A DNA stretch of 64,000 nt from Lachnospiraceae bacterium (GTDB taxonomy: Bacteria > Bacillota > Clostridia > Lachnospirales > Lachnospiraceae), in the NCBI GenBank assembly GCA_024403455.1, contig JAKSRR010000013.1, forward strand, positions 18,958-82,957. The letters are read 5' to 3'. The translations under genes and the position numbers were made by a program. Below, one piece after another: positions 36,381 through 45,977 of the stretch (positions are counted from its first letter, which is position 1; each line of letters begins with the position of its first letter). Under the pieces are notes generated by a model. That model had not been told where the DNA came from, searched no databases, and worked only from the letters and a program-made list of their open reading frames with translations.

Positions 36381-37460
36381 TTAATATTCCATTGCCTTCT
36401 CTTCGCCATTCATAACACGAAGAGCACCCTGTGCAAGCGCAAGAAGTTCATCCTCTCCAGGATATACGGTAAGTGGTGCAATCCAACCGATACGCTTCTT
36501 AAACTCAGCAATAACAAGTTTAGAGTACGCAATACCACCAGTTACAATAATCTGGTCTACCTTACCCTCTAAAACTGCTGCCTGCGCACCAATATTCTTG
36601 CAAACCTGATAAATGAATGCATCATAAACTTCCTCTGCCTTTGCAGCCTTCTCCTTATCTGCATCCTTCATCTGGTCTTCCACTACTCTTGCATCGTTGG
36701 TACCAAGGTATGCATTGAAACCACCATTACCAACAATCTTCTTGTACACTTCTTTTTCCGTATACTGACCGGAGAAGCACATCTTAATTAACGCACCAGC
36801 AGGTACACCACCTGCTCTTTCAGGGGAGAATGCGCCATCACCGTCTAATGCGTTAAATACATCAATAACCTTTCCATTCTCGTGGGCGCCAACAGACACA
36901 CCACCGCCCATGTGTACCACAATGAGGCGAAGTTCATTATAGTTCTTACCAATTTCCTTTGCATAACGTTTTGCAACGGCCTTCTGGTTTAACGCATGGA
37001 ACACACTGGTTCTGGGAAGTTCCGGAACTCCTGAATATCTTGCGAGGTTGCAAAGCTCATCTACAACAACCGGGTCTACGATATAGGAAGGTACGCCAAT
37101 CTCGTCGCCTAACTCTCTTGCTAAAATACCACCAAGGTTAGAAGCATGCTGTCCCTGCTTACCAATCTTAAGGTCATTTAATAATTCATCAGATACAGGA
37201 TAGGTACCGCCAGGGATGGGCTTTAACATACCACCACGGCCAACAACCACCTGGAACTCCTTTAAGTCAATACCCTTGGATGCAAGAAAATCAACAATAA
37301 TCTTCTTTCTGAAATCCTTCTGGTCTACGATGCTTGCATACTGTGAAATCTCTTCTGTCGTATGACGAAGGGTTTCATCAAATAAAAGTTCCTCATCCTC
37401 AAAAACACCAATCTTAGTAGAGGTAGAACCTGGGTTAATAATCAAAGATTTGATAGACAT
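36381..37460 (-). CDS. buk: Butyrate kinase
   Basis: A 359-residue ASKHA-fold kinase forming butyrate and ATP from butyryl phosphate. [12 protein letters not shown] is the N-terminal phosphate loop, [15 protein letters not shown] and the VTGGIAYS motif are intact. It follows ptb by 35 nt. A branched-chain or other acyl substrate is possible, but the pair is standard for butyrate formation. Confidence 0.94.
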   Translation of the reverse strand: MSIKSLIINPGSTSTKIGVFEDEELLFDETLRHTTEEISQYASIVDQKDFRKKIIVDFLASKGIDLKEFQVVVGRGGMLKPIPGGTYPVSDELLNDLKIGKQGQHASNLGGILARELGDEIGVPSYIVDPVVVDELCNLARYSGVPELPRTSVFHALNQKAVAKRYAKEIGKNYNELRLIVVHMGGGVSVGAHENGKVIDVFNALDGDGAFSPERAGGVPAGALIKMCFSGQYTEKEVYKKIVGNGGFNAYLGTNDARVVEDQMKDADKEKAAKAEEVYDAFIYQVCKNIGAQAAVLEGKVDQIIVTGGIAYSKLVIAEFKKRIGWIAPLTVYPGEDELLALAQGALRVMNGEEKAMEY

Positions 37461-37495
37461 GAGCTTTCTCTCCTTATCAATTAATATGGGAATGA

Positions 37496-38410
37496 TTATT
37501 TATTCATAGCCTCAGCAACAACAGCGCCTAAAGCAAGGGAATTAACCTTAACTTCGGTAGAATCACTACGGCTGGTTAAAATAACAGGTGCCTTGGTACC
37601 GGTTAAAATATTACCATTCTTGCACTTGCAAAGGTGGGTCAGTGCCTTGTAAGTAATGTTTCCAGCGTGAATATCAGGGAATAATAATACATCGGCATCA
37701 CCGACAATCTTTCTGCCTTCTGCTCCCTTATGCTTTGCAGCTTCCGGATCAATAGCAAGGTCTAATGATAAAGGTCCATCTACGATGCATCCGGTAATTT
37801 CACCGCGTTCACACATTTTTGTAAGTTCATCTGCCTCTACCGTAACAGGCATCTTAGGATTTACAACTTCTACAGCGGCAAGAGGCGCAACCTTAGGACA
37901 ATCAATACCACAAGCGTGTACGATTTCTACGGTATTCTCGATGATTGCTTTCTTATCTTCTAAAGTAGGATAGGGAATGAATGCAACGTCAGATAAGAAG
38001 TAAAGCTTCTGCTGTCCTTCAAACTCAAATACGCAAACATGACTGAGTGGCTTACCTGTACGAAGACCAACCTCTTTATCAAGAACGCTCTTTAAGAAAT
38101 CCTTGGTGTTGATTAAGCCCTTCATATACATATCAGCAGTGCCATCATGTACTAAAGAAACAGCTTTTCTAGCAGCTTCTACAGGATCTTCAATGTCAAT
38201 CACTTCGTAATTAGAAAGGTCAATCTTCAATTCCTCTGCAATAGGCTGAATCTTTTTTAAATCACCTACTAAAATAGCATCTGCGATGCCACGAGTTCTC
38301 GCAACTTCAATGGCTTCCAAAACAGGACCATCCTGTGCTACAGCAACAGATACCTTCTTGCGGGAGCAGGAAGCTACTTTAGACAATAAATCATCAAAAC
38401 CTTTGCTCAT
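37496..38410 (-). CDS. ptb: Phosphate butyryltransferase
   Basis: A 304-residue PTA/PTB-family acyltransferase that converts butyryl-CoA and phosphate to butyryl phosphate. [13 protein letters not shown] opens the fold, and the [22 protein letters not shown] and SDVAFIPYP segments are typical. It is the first gene of the ptb-buk pair with its own promoter. With buk it yields one ATP per butyrate, in place of the CoA-transferase route used by many gut relatives. Confidence 0.93.
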   Translation of the reverse strand: MSKGFDDLLSKVASCSRKKVSVAVAQDGPVLEAIEVARTRGIADAILVGDLKKIQPIAEELKIDLSNYEVIDIEDPVEAARKAVSLVHDGTADMYMKGLINTKDFLKSVLDKEVGLRTGKPLSHVCVFEFEGQQKLYFLSDVAFIPYPTLEDKKAIIENTVEIVHACGIDCPKVAPLAAVEVVNPKMPVTVEADELTKMCERGEITGCIVDGPLSLDLAIDPEAAKHKGAEGRKIVGDADVLLFPDIHAGNITYKALTHLCKCKNGNILTGTKAPVILTSRSDSTEVKVNSLALGAVVAEAMNK

Positions 38411-38489
38411 TTTCTTATGCCTCTTTTCTTTTTATAAATAAATTTTTCAAAATACAAATATCGCCCTATGGGCGCAAAAACCACATGAA

Positions 38490-38518
38490 ATCATAGCACA
38501 AAAACCTACTTCATGCAA
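38490..38518 (-). promoter_or_regulatory. Promoter for ptb-buk(-secA)
   Basis: Minus strand: TTGCAT (38513-38518), 17-nt spacer, TATGAT (38490-38495) preceded by TGC as an extended -10. A small CGCCC/GGGCG hairpin lies in the leader. Confidence 0.7.
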
Positions 38519-38604
38519 CCAAACCGATCACTGCTTTCGTTATGTAAACCGCTTTATTTTATTGTCTTTTTGCACAATTTTTTAATTACTTTTTGATATT
38601 TTTA

Positions 38605-38613
38605 TGTTAAAAT
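38605..38613 (+). promoter_or_regulatory. Weak extended -10 promoter for the EAL-domain gene
   Basis: TGTTAAAAT about 80 nt upstream of the start; no clear -35. The 283-nt divergent gap otherwise holds only AT-rich sequence and two short hairpins in the leader. Confidence 0.4.
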
Positions 38614-38693
38614 ATCCATATGTGGGAGGAGAGCAATCTGCATTGTTCTTTTTATGATTTTGTATCATCATTTGTGATAGAAAGGAGGAGGTT

Positions 38694-40607
38694 ATGAACA
38701 TAAAAGTACAGTTGTGTGCACTGATTCTTTTACTGATTACCCTCTTTTTTTATAAGAAACAACGTCCCACAGGATTAAAAACTGCAGCAACCTTTTATCA
38801 TCTCATGATTTTGGGCATGCTTTCTATCGTTCTTGATACAGGCTCCAGTGTAGCCATCTATTACATCGACTACCTTCCGGTGATTTTTGTTGATACCTGC
38901 AACAAATTGCACCTACTTTCTTTGGTGGCTGTGTCTTATATGTTGCTCACCTATACCACGCTGGACATTCACTCCGAAAAAAACAGAAAGCTTTTAATCA
39001 ACATATATACGCTCTTTTCATTGATCACTGGTATAGCCATTGCTTTTCTACCTATCTCCAGCACTCGTTGGGAAAGCAGTTACCAGTTAGGCGGAGCCTC
39101 CGTGATTGCTTCCTATGTTAGTAGCATCATTTTTATCGGCACCATTACCATTCACCTTTTCCTTTATAAGAAAAGACTAAATGATGTCAAATTCTTTTCT
39201 ATCCTAGTATCCGTTTTTGTTTTAGCCGCTGGTGCACTTGTTCAGGTGTTTATCCCCGACCTTCTGCTCCTCTCCTACGCCATTGCACTTTGCATTACTA
39301 TCCTGTTCATCCGTCAGGAGAATCCTATTACCAACATCGATAAAAGCTGTGGTGCCTTCACATCTCACGTTCTGCATGACTATTTAAAACAGTGCTATAC
39401 CCAGAACGACTCCTTTGCAATTCTGGTACTGAACTTTGAACAGGATCGTACCAATGCAGAAACCGAGGAAACCACAGAAAAAGCGCTTACACCCATTGTT
39501 TCCTTCCTGCATGTTTTCGCAGATATCAAAGTGTACTGCCATGAGGAAAAGGAGCTCTACCTTGTCTTTAAGGATGAGGAAACCATGTTAAACAACCTCC
39601 CCCAGATTAAGCAGCGTTTTAAAAGCGGCTTCAACGTAGGGGATATCTTAAATCCTGTGATAGTCGACTTAAAACCCACCTATATTTCCTTTGCAGATGC
39701 TTCTCTTGCTAAAAATGCCGATGAAGTTATCAAGATGTTCAACTATGTATCTGCAAAGATTAATGCAAAAACTAATTATGAAGAATTTCATATTGATGCC
39801 AATATGTTTGCAGAAAAGAATCGCTTCGAACTCATGGAAGCAACCATTCAGAAAGCCATTGAAGACGATCGCGTAGAAGTGTTCTTCCAGCCCATCTTCA
39901 ACACCCACAAGGAAGTATTTACCTCTGCCGAGGCTTTGGTTCGACTTCGTCAGGAGGACGGCAGCATCCTTCCTCCCGGTGCCTTTATTCCAGTTGCTGA
40001 GTCCACCGGTCTCATTTCCAAAATCGGTGAGATTGTATTCGATAAGACCTGTCAGTTCCTTGCGAACAACAATTTAGAACGTTATGGATTCGAGTACGTA
40101 GAAGTTAACCTTTCCATCTATCAATGTGAGGAAGTTGATTTGGCAGATCGCTATATCGCCATTATGGATAAGTATAATCTTGAGCCTTCAAAGATTAATT
40201 TAGAGATTACAGAAACCGGCTCCTTAAGCATGCGTGAAACGCTTCTTAGCAACATGCATAAACTGATTGATAAGGGTGTTACCTTCTCCCTAGATGACTT
40301 CGGTTCCGGTCAGTCCAACCTAAACTACATCGTAGATATGCCCGTGCACATTGTAAAGTTTGATCGCGACATGACCCAGGCCTACTTCAACGAGGAAAAC
40401 AACAAAGGTAAGTCCGTTGTCCGCGCCGCTACCATGATGATTCATGAATTAAAGTTAAAGGTAGTTTCCGAAGGTGTAGAAACCGAGGATCAGCTAAACA
40501 AGATGGTAGAGCAGGGGATCGACTATATTCAGGGATATTATTTCAGCAAGCCCCTGCCTCAGGAGCAGTTCTACGAATTCATTAAAGAGCATGCCAAGGC
40601 ATCCTAA
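38694..40607 (+). CDS. Membrane-bound EAL-domain c-di-GMP phosphodiesterase
   Basis: A 637-residue protein. Six to seven hydrophobic helices fill residues 1-210, like the 7TM sensory modules of signalling proteins. A middle part of about 150 residues lies in the place of a GGDEF domain but has no GGDEF motif. The EAL domain (about 380-632) has EALVRL, NLEITETG, LDDFGSG, VKFD, SEGVETE and QGYYFSKPLP, so the metal and catalytic residues are present and hydrolysis of c-di-GMP is expected. AAGGAGGAGG precedes the ATG. The next gene, also EAL-like, may act with it. Confidence 0.88.
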   Translation: MNIKVQLCALILLLITLFFYKKQRPTGLKTAATFYHLMILGMLSIVLDTGSSVAIYYIDYLPVIFVDTCNKLHLLSLVAVSYMLLTYTTLDIHSEKNRKLLINIYTLFSLITGIAIAFLPISSTRWESSYQLGGASVIASYVSSIIFIGTITIHLFLYKKRLNDVKFFSILVSVFVLAAGALVQVFIPDLLLLSYAIALCITILFIRQENPITNIDKSCGAFTSHVLHDYLKQCYTQNDSFAILVLNFEQDRTNAETEETTEKALTPIVSFLHVFADIKVYCHEEKELYLVFKDEETMLNNLPQIKQRFKSGFNVGDILNPVIVDLKPTYISFADASLAKNADEVIKMFNYVSAKINAKTNYEEFHIDANMFAEKNRFELMEATIQKAIEDDRVEVFFQPIFNTHKEVFTSAEALVRLRQEDGSILPPGAFIPVAESTGLISKIGEIVFDKTCQFLANNNLERYGFEYVEVNLSIYQCEEVDLADRYIAIMDKYNLEPSKINLEITETGSLSMRETLLSNMHKLIDKGVTFSLDDFGSGQSNLNYIVDMPVHIVKFDRDMTQAYFNEENNKGKSVVRAATMMIHELKLKVVSEGVETEDQLNKMVEQGIDYIQGYYFSKPLPQEQFYEFIKEHAKAS

Positions 40608-40660
40608 TGTATATCTTTTAAATTAAACTAGTTTTTAAAAACACTTACTCTTGTTGGGTG

Positions 40661-40666
40661 TATAAT
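40661..40666 (+). promoter_or_regulatory. -10 element for the EAL-HDOD gene
   Basis: A perfect TATAAT 44 nt upstream of the start codon; no convincing -35 box. Confidence 0.4.
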
Positions 40667-40709
40667 AAAGATAAGAAAAGACAATATATTTACAAAAAGT
40701 GAGGTTTCT

Positions 40710-41939
40710 ATGTTAGAGGTTTTAATCCCTTTATTTGATGAAAATATGGCTGTAAAGGCTTACTCTATATTCATTCAAAAGGACAACTACCTGATTAATC
40801 CTTTCAGTGTTGGTACTGGTCGTTTTGATGGGGCTTCCAGAGTAGATGCTTTAGAACTTCTTGAAAAAGTAGGTTATGATACCTTAGCAGGCGATGCTAT
40901 GATTTTCATTCCTATGAACAATGTCTCCATTTTTGCCGATGTTGATCCACAGACCACAGCCCCCCATGATCGTATCTGTTTCTTAATTGACAACTCTGTT
41001 CCTCCGCTGCCGACCTACGTTGCCAGACTGAAGGAACTCCATGAAAAAGGATATAAGTTAGGAATCCGTAAACTCCCCATCAACGAATTCGAGAATTATC
41101 GCGAGGTTCTTTACCTCATGGATTTCGTGTTCCTAAACAGCAAAAAGATTGCCATCGATAAGGCCAGAATATATTTTGGTAAGATTTTCCCTAATGTATC
41201 TCTCTGCGCTGGCAATATTGATACTATCGAGGATTTTGACCGTTTAAAAGAGAACGGTGGCTACACCTACTATGAAGGTGATTTCTACCGTGTTCCTATT
41301 ACGAAGGGTAAGCACGAAGAAGTCGCTCCTCTGAAGATGACCTATATTGAATTATTAAATACCGTCAATGGTGAGAACTATGAGCTTGCCGAAGCAGCAG
41401 ATGTTATCAGTAAGGATACCGCTCTTACCATTCGTCTTTTAGAGATGGTAAATCGTATGACCGTAAATTCCGGCATCACTACCATCCGCCATGCAGCAGC
41501 CATGCTTGGTCAGAAAGAATTAAAGAAATGGATTAATACCGCCGTTGCCAATGAGCTTTATGCCGATAAGCCTGGCGAGATTACCAGACTCTCTCTCATT
41601 CGTGCAAAGTTTGCAGAGAATCTCGCACCCTACTTCGAGATGGCCATTAAAAAGGATGAGCTCTTCCTCATGGGACTCTTCTCCGTGCTTGACAGCATCT
41701 TAAATAAGCCCATGGCAGAAGCTCTGGAGCTTATGAAGGTTTCTACGGATATTCGTAAGGCGTTAGTAGAAGGCGATGGATCCTTATTCCCCATCTATGA
41801 TTTCATTCACCAGTACGAGAGCGCTAACTGGTTGGAAGTTTCCCGTGTTATGCTGATCAGCAACATTAAGTTAGAGTCTGTACAGGAAGCTTATGACAAC
41901 GCACTCGTTTGGTATAGAGACTTAACAGCCGCGAAATAA
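40710..41939 (+). CDS. YuxH-type protein: degenerate EAL plus HDOD domain
   Basis: A 409-residue protein. The N-terminal 200 residues follow the EAL fold outline (FLIDNSVPPLPTYVARLKELHEKGYKLGIRK, FVFLNSKKIAID) but have no EAL catalytic motifs. Residues about 205-405 are an HDOD (HD-related) domain: LLNTVNGENYELAEAADVISKDTALTIRLLEMVN and AAAMLGQKELKKWI. The catalytic HD pair is not seen, so both domains are probably regulatory. It is like B. subtilis YuxH. It lies 102 nt after the EAL phosphodiesterase on the same strand. Confidence 0.82.
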   Translation: MLEVLIPLFDENMAVKAYSIFIQKDNYLINPFSVGTGRFDGASRVDALELLEKVGYDTLAGDAMIFIPMNNVSIFADVDPQTTAPHDRICFLIDNSVPPLPTYVARLKELHEKGYKLGIRKLPINEFENYREVLYLMDFVFLNSKKIAIDKARIYFGKIFPNVSLCAGNIDTIEDFDRLKENGGYTYYEGDFYRVPITKGKHEEVAPLKMTYIELLNTVNGENYELAEAADVISKDTALTIRLLEMVNRMTVNSGITTIRHAAAMLGQKELKKWINTAVANELYADKPGEITRLSLIRAKFAENLAPYFEMAIKKDELFLMGLFSVLDSILNKPMAEALELMKVSTDIRKALVEGDGSLFPIYDFIHQYESANWLEVSRVMLISNIKLESVQEAYDNALVWYRDLTAAK

Positions 41940-41957
41940 AGTGACCACAAACACTTC

Positions 41958-41990
41958 ATAAAAAAGGACTGCTGGCGCAGTCCTTTTTTT
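41958..41990 (+). terminator. Bidirectional terminator between convergent genes
   Basis: AAAAAAGGACTGC and GCAGTCCTTTTTT, perfect 13-bp arms and a TGGC loop, with U-tracts on both strands. The right edge touches the stop codon of the minus-strand glycosyltransferase. Confidence 0.92.
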
Positions 41991-43995
41991 ATACCAACGT
42001 GATTGTTTTTCCTGCAGCATGGGTCAGCCGTCTTCTGGAACTGTCATCTTTACCATGTCCATATATCTGGTAGGTACCTGCTGGCAGCTGTCCTTCCTTC
42101 AAATATACCGCAAAGCCACCCATCTTCACATGCTCCGCATCCGGAAATCTACCTGTAAGCTCTTCCCTCAGAAGTCGCTGCACAGGCAGGCTGTATCCCT
42201 GCCCTGTTGCATCTTTCAAAAGCAGAGAGAAATGATAAGTCGCATTGTCCACCATGGGAACCACCATGGTTCCCCTGATCTCATAAACCCTTTTTACACC
42301 GCCCTGAACCGGCATTTCTCCCGCCTGTTCGATGGTAAGTGCAATACCTTCTGGCTTTGTAAAAATCTGTGGGGATATCTTTCTAGGAACATACCCATCC
42401 GCAAAATATTCTTCCATCCTTCCAGAAGAACCATTTTCTATGAATGGTTCATAGGGATCCCTAAAATAATATTTCGGGTGTTTCTTATATAGCAGTTCCC
42501 TTTCCTTCTGCAGACGCTCCACCTTCTCTGGGGCAGTATCGTGGCCTCGACTTAGAGATTCATGATGATATAACGTCACATCATTTCTAAGAACAATTCT
42601 CTTTCCTCGCTCCAAAAGATTGAAACATAAGTCTACATCATTGTATCCAACACGGAGTGCCTCGTCTAAGCCTCCAACAGCCTCATAATCGGCTTTCCTA
42701 AGTAACAGGCAAGCACCAGTAACCCCCACAACATTGCGGGTGAAAATATTCCTTCCATGGCCGTAGGAACGATCATCTTTCTGTCCAATCAGTTTATGTA
42801 CCGGTCCATCTTCCGGTGTGTTCGTAACGCCAGCATGCTGCAAAATATTGGAATTTGGATAGTATAACTTTGCGCCCACCGCACCTACGCCCGGCTGCCA
42901 CAACTGCCCTAATAATATCGTCAGCCACTGGGGTGAAATCACTTCCATATCATCATTTAAGAGAAGTAGCACCTCCCCCTTCGCTACAGCCGCACCTTTA
43001 TTATTCATTCTAGAATAATTGAATTCTTCCGGTTCATAGAGATAGGTGAAGCCTAAAGACAACTGGTCTTTCTCAATCTTCGCCTTATGTTCCTGACTAC
43101 TTCCGTTATCAATCACAATCACTTCATATCGGTCATAATCCGTTTTTTCTCTAATTGATGCAATACAGGTATGAAGCACCTCTGGATTATCTTTAGAGGG
43201 AATCAATATTGATACCATTGGCGGATCTACCGGCAAATCATACCTGACTACACCAGCTTCTATAACCGCTGACTTCCCCAGTTCTCTTAAAACGTTTGCC
43301 TTCACCGCATCAAAGAAAAGACTACTTCCTGGGCACACGTCCTGCTCCCGCAGTTGTCTTTCCACTGCTTCCGGATTCGAAATATCATTTCGTATTTCTT
43401 GTCGGTGATACAATACACTGGGCACACCAGCAATCTGTTCTGGCAACATACTGTAGAAACAGCGAAGCAAAAATCCATAAACCGTTTCCTGACTGCTGTT
43501 TTCTGCCTTCAGATGAACTAAGGCCTCCTTTCGAAAAGCAACCAGTCCTCCCACATACTGCCAGGATAATAATGTTTCTGGTGAAGGACATGGCTTATGG
43601 TAAGGAAGAATTCTTCTCTCCGCTTTCACGCATGCACTGTCTTTCCCCACCTCCTCGGGCAGGCACAGATATACGTCCTCATCTGCATATGCCAAAAGGA
43701 CTTCCGGATGCTGCTCAAAATACTTTGCAAAGGTATGCTGTGTCAAAGGACTCATCCATCCCTCTGCCGCATCATAAGCAATACATACATCAAATTGCTC
43801 GTCCTGCACCGAAAGTAGGTCCGTAAAAGAAACAACCTTTACCGTTAGAGAAATCTGCTCCTGCCCTAAACGATTCTGCTCCTCCAGTGCCCCTTCTTCC
43901 TTCTGGTGCTGTGCCTTCATTAATGCATTCGCATAGTCCCTTCTGGCACCGCGACTCATGATATTTTTAATTGTCTGTTTAATCCCACCAGCCAT
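41989..43995 (-). CDS. Large family 2 glycosyltransferase
   Basis: A 668-residue cytosolic protein. A degenerate N-terminal glycosyltransferase-like region (about 50-235, with YADEDVYL) leads to an intact GT2 domain: VSILIPSKDNPEVLHTCI, VIVIDNGSS, LLLNDDMEVI as the metal DxD-like site, and GVTGACLLLRK with GYNDVDLC. A C-terminal beta-rich domain of about 120 residues ends the protein. This architecture is used for rhamnan or O-antigen-type wall polysaccharides. The neighbours do not reveal the sugar. It follows trmO by 15 nt. Confidence 0.85.
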   Translation of the reverse strand: MAGGIKQTIKNIMSRGARRDYANALMKAQHQKEEGALEEQNRLGQEQISLTVKVVSFTDLLSVQDEQFDVCIAYDAAEGWMSPLTQHTFAKYFEQHPEVLLAYADEDVYLCLPEEVGKDSACVKAERRILPYHKPCPSPETLLSWQYVGGLVAFRKEALVHLKAENSSQETVYGFLLRCFYSMLPEQIAGVPSVLYHRQEIRNDISNPEAVERQLREQDVCPGSSLFFDAVKANVLRELGKSAVIEAGVVRYDLPVDPPMVSILIPSKDNPEVLHTCIASIREKTDYDRYEVIVIDNGSSQEHKAKIEKDQLSLGFTYLYEPEEFNYSRMNNKGAAVAKGEVLLLLNDDMEVISPQWLTILLGQLWQPGVGAVGAKLYYPNSNILQHAGVTNTPEDGPVHKLIGQKDDRSYGHGRNIFTRNVVGVTGACLLLRKADYEAVGGLDEALRVGYNDVDLCFNLLERGKRIVLRNDVTLYHHESLSRGHDTAPEKVERLQKERELLYKKHPKYYFRDPYEPFIENGSSGRMEEYFADGYVPRKISPQIFTKPEGIALTIEQAGEMPVQGGVKRVYEIRGTMVVPMVDNATYHFSLLLKDATGQGYSLPVQRLLREELTGRFPDAEHVKMGGFAVYLKEGQLPAGTYQIYGHGKDDSSRRRLTHAAGKTITLV

Positions 43996-44010
43996 GTTTA
44001 AAATCTTTCA

Positions 44011-44715
44011 CTACTTTATTTTTGCCGCATCCCCGCAGACTACATCCACCACCTGTAAGGTACCATCCTGTACCGTAAAACGAACGTCCTGACCACCAAA
44101 AGCCATTCCATACACATAGTCCGGCGCTTTCTGATAGGCCGCCCTTGGATCCTGTCTGAGTACAGAAAGAAGCGCATCCTGTTTTGCAGCGGGCACCCTA
44201 TCTAATAATTCCTTTGGAAATACCACATCAATGGACAAATCTTTATTCTGTTGTCCAAAACTGCCTAAAGCCTCCGGCACGCTATCTTCATAGGGAAGAT
44301 ATGGCTTTACATCATACACCGGAGAACCATCTAGCATATCAATGCCGGACACAATCAGTTCTACGCCATCTTCCCCCTCCCAAATCACCTGTTCCAGTTT
44401 TACCACAGATAAGGCGATGGGATTGGGTCTAAAGGGACTGCGGGTTGCAAATACGCCGCGCTTTTCCTTTCCACCCAGTCTAGGAGGATGTACCGAGGGT
44501 GTAAAGCCTTCTCTCTCCGCTTTTGAAAATCCCCATAAAAGCCAAAGATGAGAATACTCCTCGATTCCTAAAAAGGCTTCTTTCACCCCGTATTTTTTTT
44601 CAAATACAATACGTCCCTTAAGAGCTCCTCCCAAAACGGACTGCCTGGGAATTCCAAACTTATCCGGAAAGTCTGTATGTATTTTTGCAATGGTTATAAT
44701 TTCTTTCATACCCAT
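44011..44715 (-). CDS. trmO: tRNA (t6A37)-methyltransferase TrmO
   Basis: A beta-barrel SAM methyltransferase that adds a methyl group to N6 of t6A37 in tRNA-Thr. FGIPRQS near the start, then GIEEYSHLWLLWGF, FATRSPFRPNPIALS and GIDMLDGSPVYDVKPYLPY are family hallmarks. I start at the ATG at 44715 (MGMKEI) or six nt later; the longer frame begins with TTG inside the upstream terminator stem. The only SD-like sequence, GGAAGGG, lies in the 3' arm of that terminator. Confidence 0.92.
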   Translation of the reverse strand: MGMKEIITIAKIHTDFPDKFGIPRQSVLGGALKGRIVFEKKYGVKEAFLGIEEYSHLWLLWGFSKAEREGFTPSVHPPRLGGKEKRGVFATRSPFRPNPIALSVVKLEQVIWEGEDGVELIVSGIDMLDGSPVYDVKPYLPYEDSVPEALGSFGQQNKDLSIDVVFPKELLDRVPAAKQDALLSVLRQDPRAAYQKAPDYVYGMAFGGQDVRFTVQDGTLQVVDVVCGDAAKIK

Positions 44716-44744
44716 AAAAAAGCGCCCTTCCAACCGAAGGGCGC
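44716..44744 (-). terminator. Terminator after the GH130 gene, touching the trmO start
   Basis: GCGCCCTTC and GAAGGGCGC stem with a 5-nt loop and TTTTTT, directly followed by ATGGGTATG on the minus strand. Confidence 0.85.
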
Positions 44745-44751
44745 CATCCCT

Positions 44752-45924
44752 TTACTGCTTTGCCATGAACTCTTTGTTCTTCTTAATCAGTTCACATCTC
44801 TGCGCTACACACTCCACACTTCTATGAGGATCAGAAGGTGTATTAAAGATATAATCTAATAACTTATCTACCGTAGTAGTTGCCACATGCATTCTTGTAT
44901 CGGAAGATGCATAGTAAATATACACATCTCCATTATCTCTCTTAATCAGTCCATTGGTGAATACAACATTGCTTACATCACCAACACGTTCCTTGCCAAG
45001 AGGCGCTAGGAAGAATCCAGAAGGCTCTGCAATCACCTTGGTAGGATCTTCTAGGGACGTTGCAAATGCATACAGCACATAACGAAGTCCTGCCGCTGTA
45101 TTTCTCACACCATGAGCAATATGAATCCATCCCTTCTCTGTCTTAAAAGGAACTGCACCAGCACCATTCTTCGCTTCTGTGATGGTGTGATATACACGCT
45201 TTGACGTAATCACTTCCTCATCAATCACAGCATGAGTGATATCATCACAAAGACCAAATCCGATACCACCGCCGGATCCGGTGTCAATAAAATCATCCAT
45301 TGGACGGGTATAGAATGCATACTTTCCATTCACAAATTCAGGATGAAGCACAACGTTTCTCTGCTGAGGAGAACGCAGGGTCTTTAAGTTATCCAGTCTC
45401 TCCCAGGTCTTTAAGTCTTTTGTACGCACAATACCAGCTGCCGCTACTGCTGCAGACAAATCCGGATTTGTGGTATCCTTACTCTCCGAACAGAATACGC
45501 CATAAATATAGCCGTCTTCATGTTTCGTAAGACGCATATCATAAACATTGGTTTCTTCTTTGCAAGTATCCGGAAGCAAGATCGGATAATCCCAGAAATG
45601 CCACCCATCAATACCGGTGTCACTCTCTGCCACACCAAAGAAACTCTTACGATCATTGCCCTCAATACGGCACACCATATAAAACTTTCCATCTAATTCA
45701 ATCGCGCCGGAATTCATCACTGCATTCACGCCAAGGCGTTCCATGAAATAGGGATTTGTTTCTGGATTCAGGTCATACTTCCAATCTAAGGGAATATGTT
45801 CTCTGGTAAGCACAGGGTATCTGTATCTGTCATAGATACCATTATAGAAACCTGCTTTTTCATTTTTTCTGGCAATCAGTCTGTCCTGCTTTGCCTTTTC
45901 AACATAATACTGGGAATGTAACAT
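44752..45924 (-). CDS. GH130 beta-1,4-mannosylglucose phosphorylase
   Basis: A 390-residue five-bladed propeller phosphorylase. [40 protein letters not shown] (with the proton-donor aspartate region), [18 protein letters not shown] and GNGAGAVP-like [15 protein letters not shown] fit the GH130_1 group, which splits 4-O-beta-D-mannosyl-D-glucose with phosphate to mannose 1-phosphate and glucose. The length matches that group. No mannobiose epimerase or transporter is adjacent, so its source of substrate is unknown. AAAGGAG precedes the ATG. Confidence 0.88.
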   Translation of the reverse strand: MLHSQYYVEKAKQDRLIARKNEKAGFYNGIYDRYRYPVLTREHIPLDWKYDLNPETNPYFMERLGVNAVMNSGAIELDGKFYMVCRIEGNDRKSFFGVAESDTGIDGWHFWDYPILLPDTCKEETNVYDMRLTKHEDGYIYGVFCSESKDTTNPDLSAAVAAAGIVRTKDLKTWERLDNLKTLRSPQQRNVVLHPEFVNGKYAFYTRPMDDFIDTGSGGGIGFGLCDDITHAVIDEEVITSKRVYHTITEAKNGAGAVPFKTEKGWIHIAHGVRNTAAGLRYVLYAFATSLEDPTKVIAEPSGFFLAPLGKERVGDVSNVVFTNGLIKRDNGDVYIYYASSDTRMHVATTTVDKLLDYIFNTPSDPHRSVECVAQRCELIKKNKEFMAKQ

Positions 45925-45977
45925 CGTCTTCTCCTTTGTTTAGATTTTTCCTCTCTATTGTAGCTTCCCAGCAGGCA

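Noticed and set aside
42019-42492. 157-codon plus-strand ORF
   Set aside because: Antisense to the large glycosyltransferase, cysteine/histidine-rich composition typical of shadow frames, and no SD.
43296-43826. 176-codon plus-strand ORF
   Set aside because: Antisense to the same glycosyltransferase gene, which has intact GT2 motifs across this interval.
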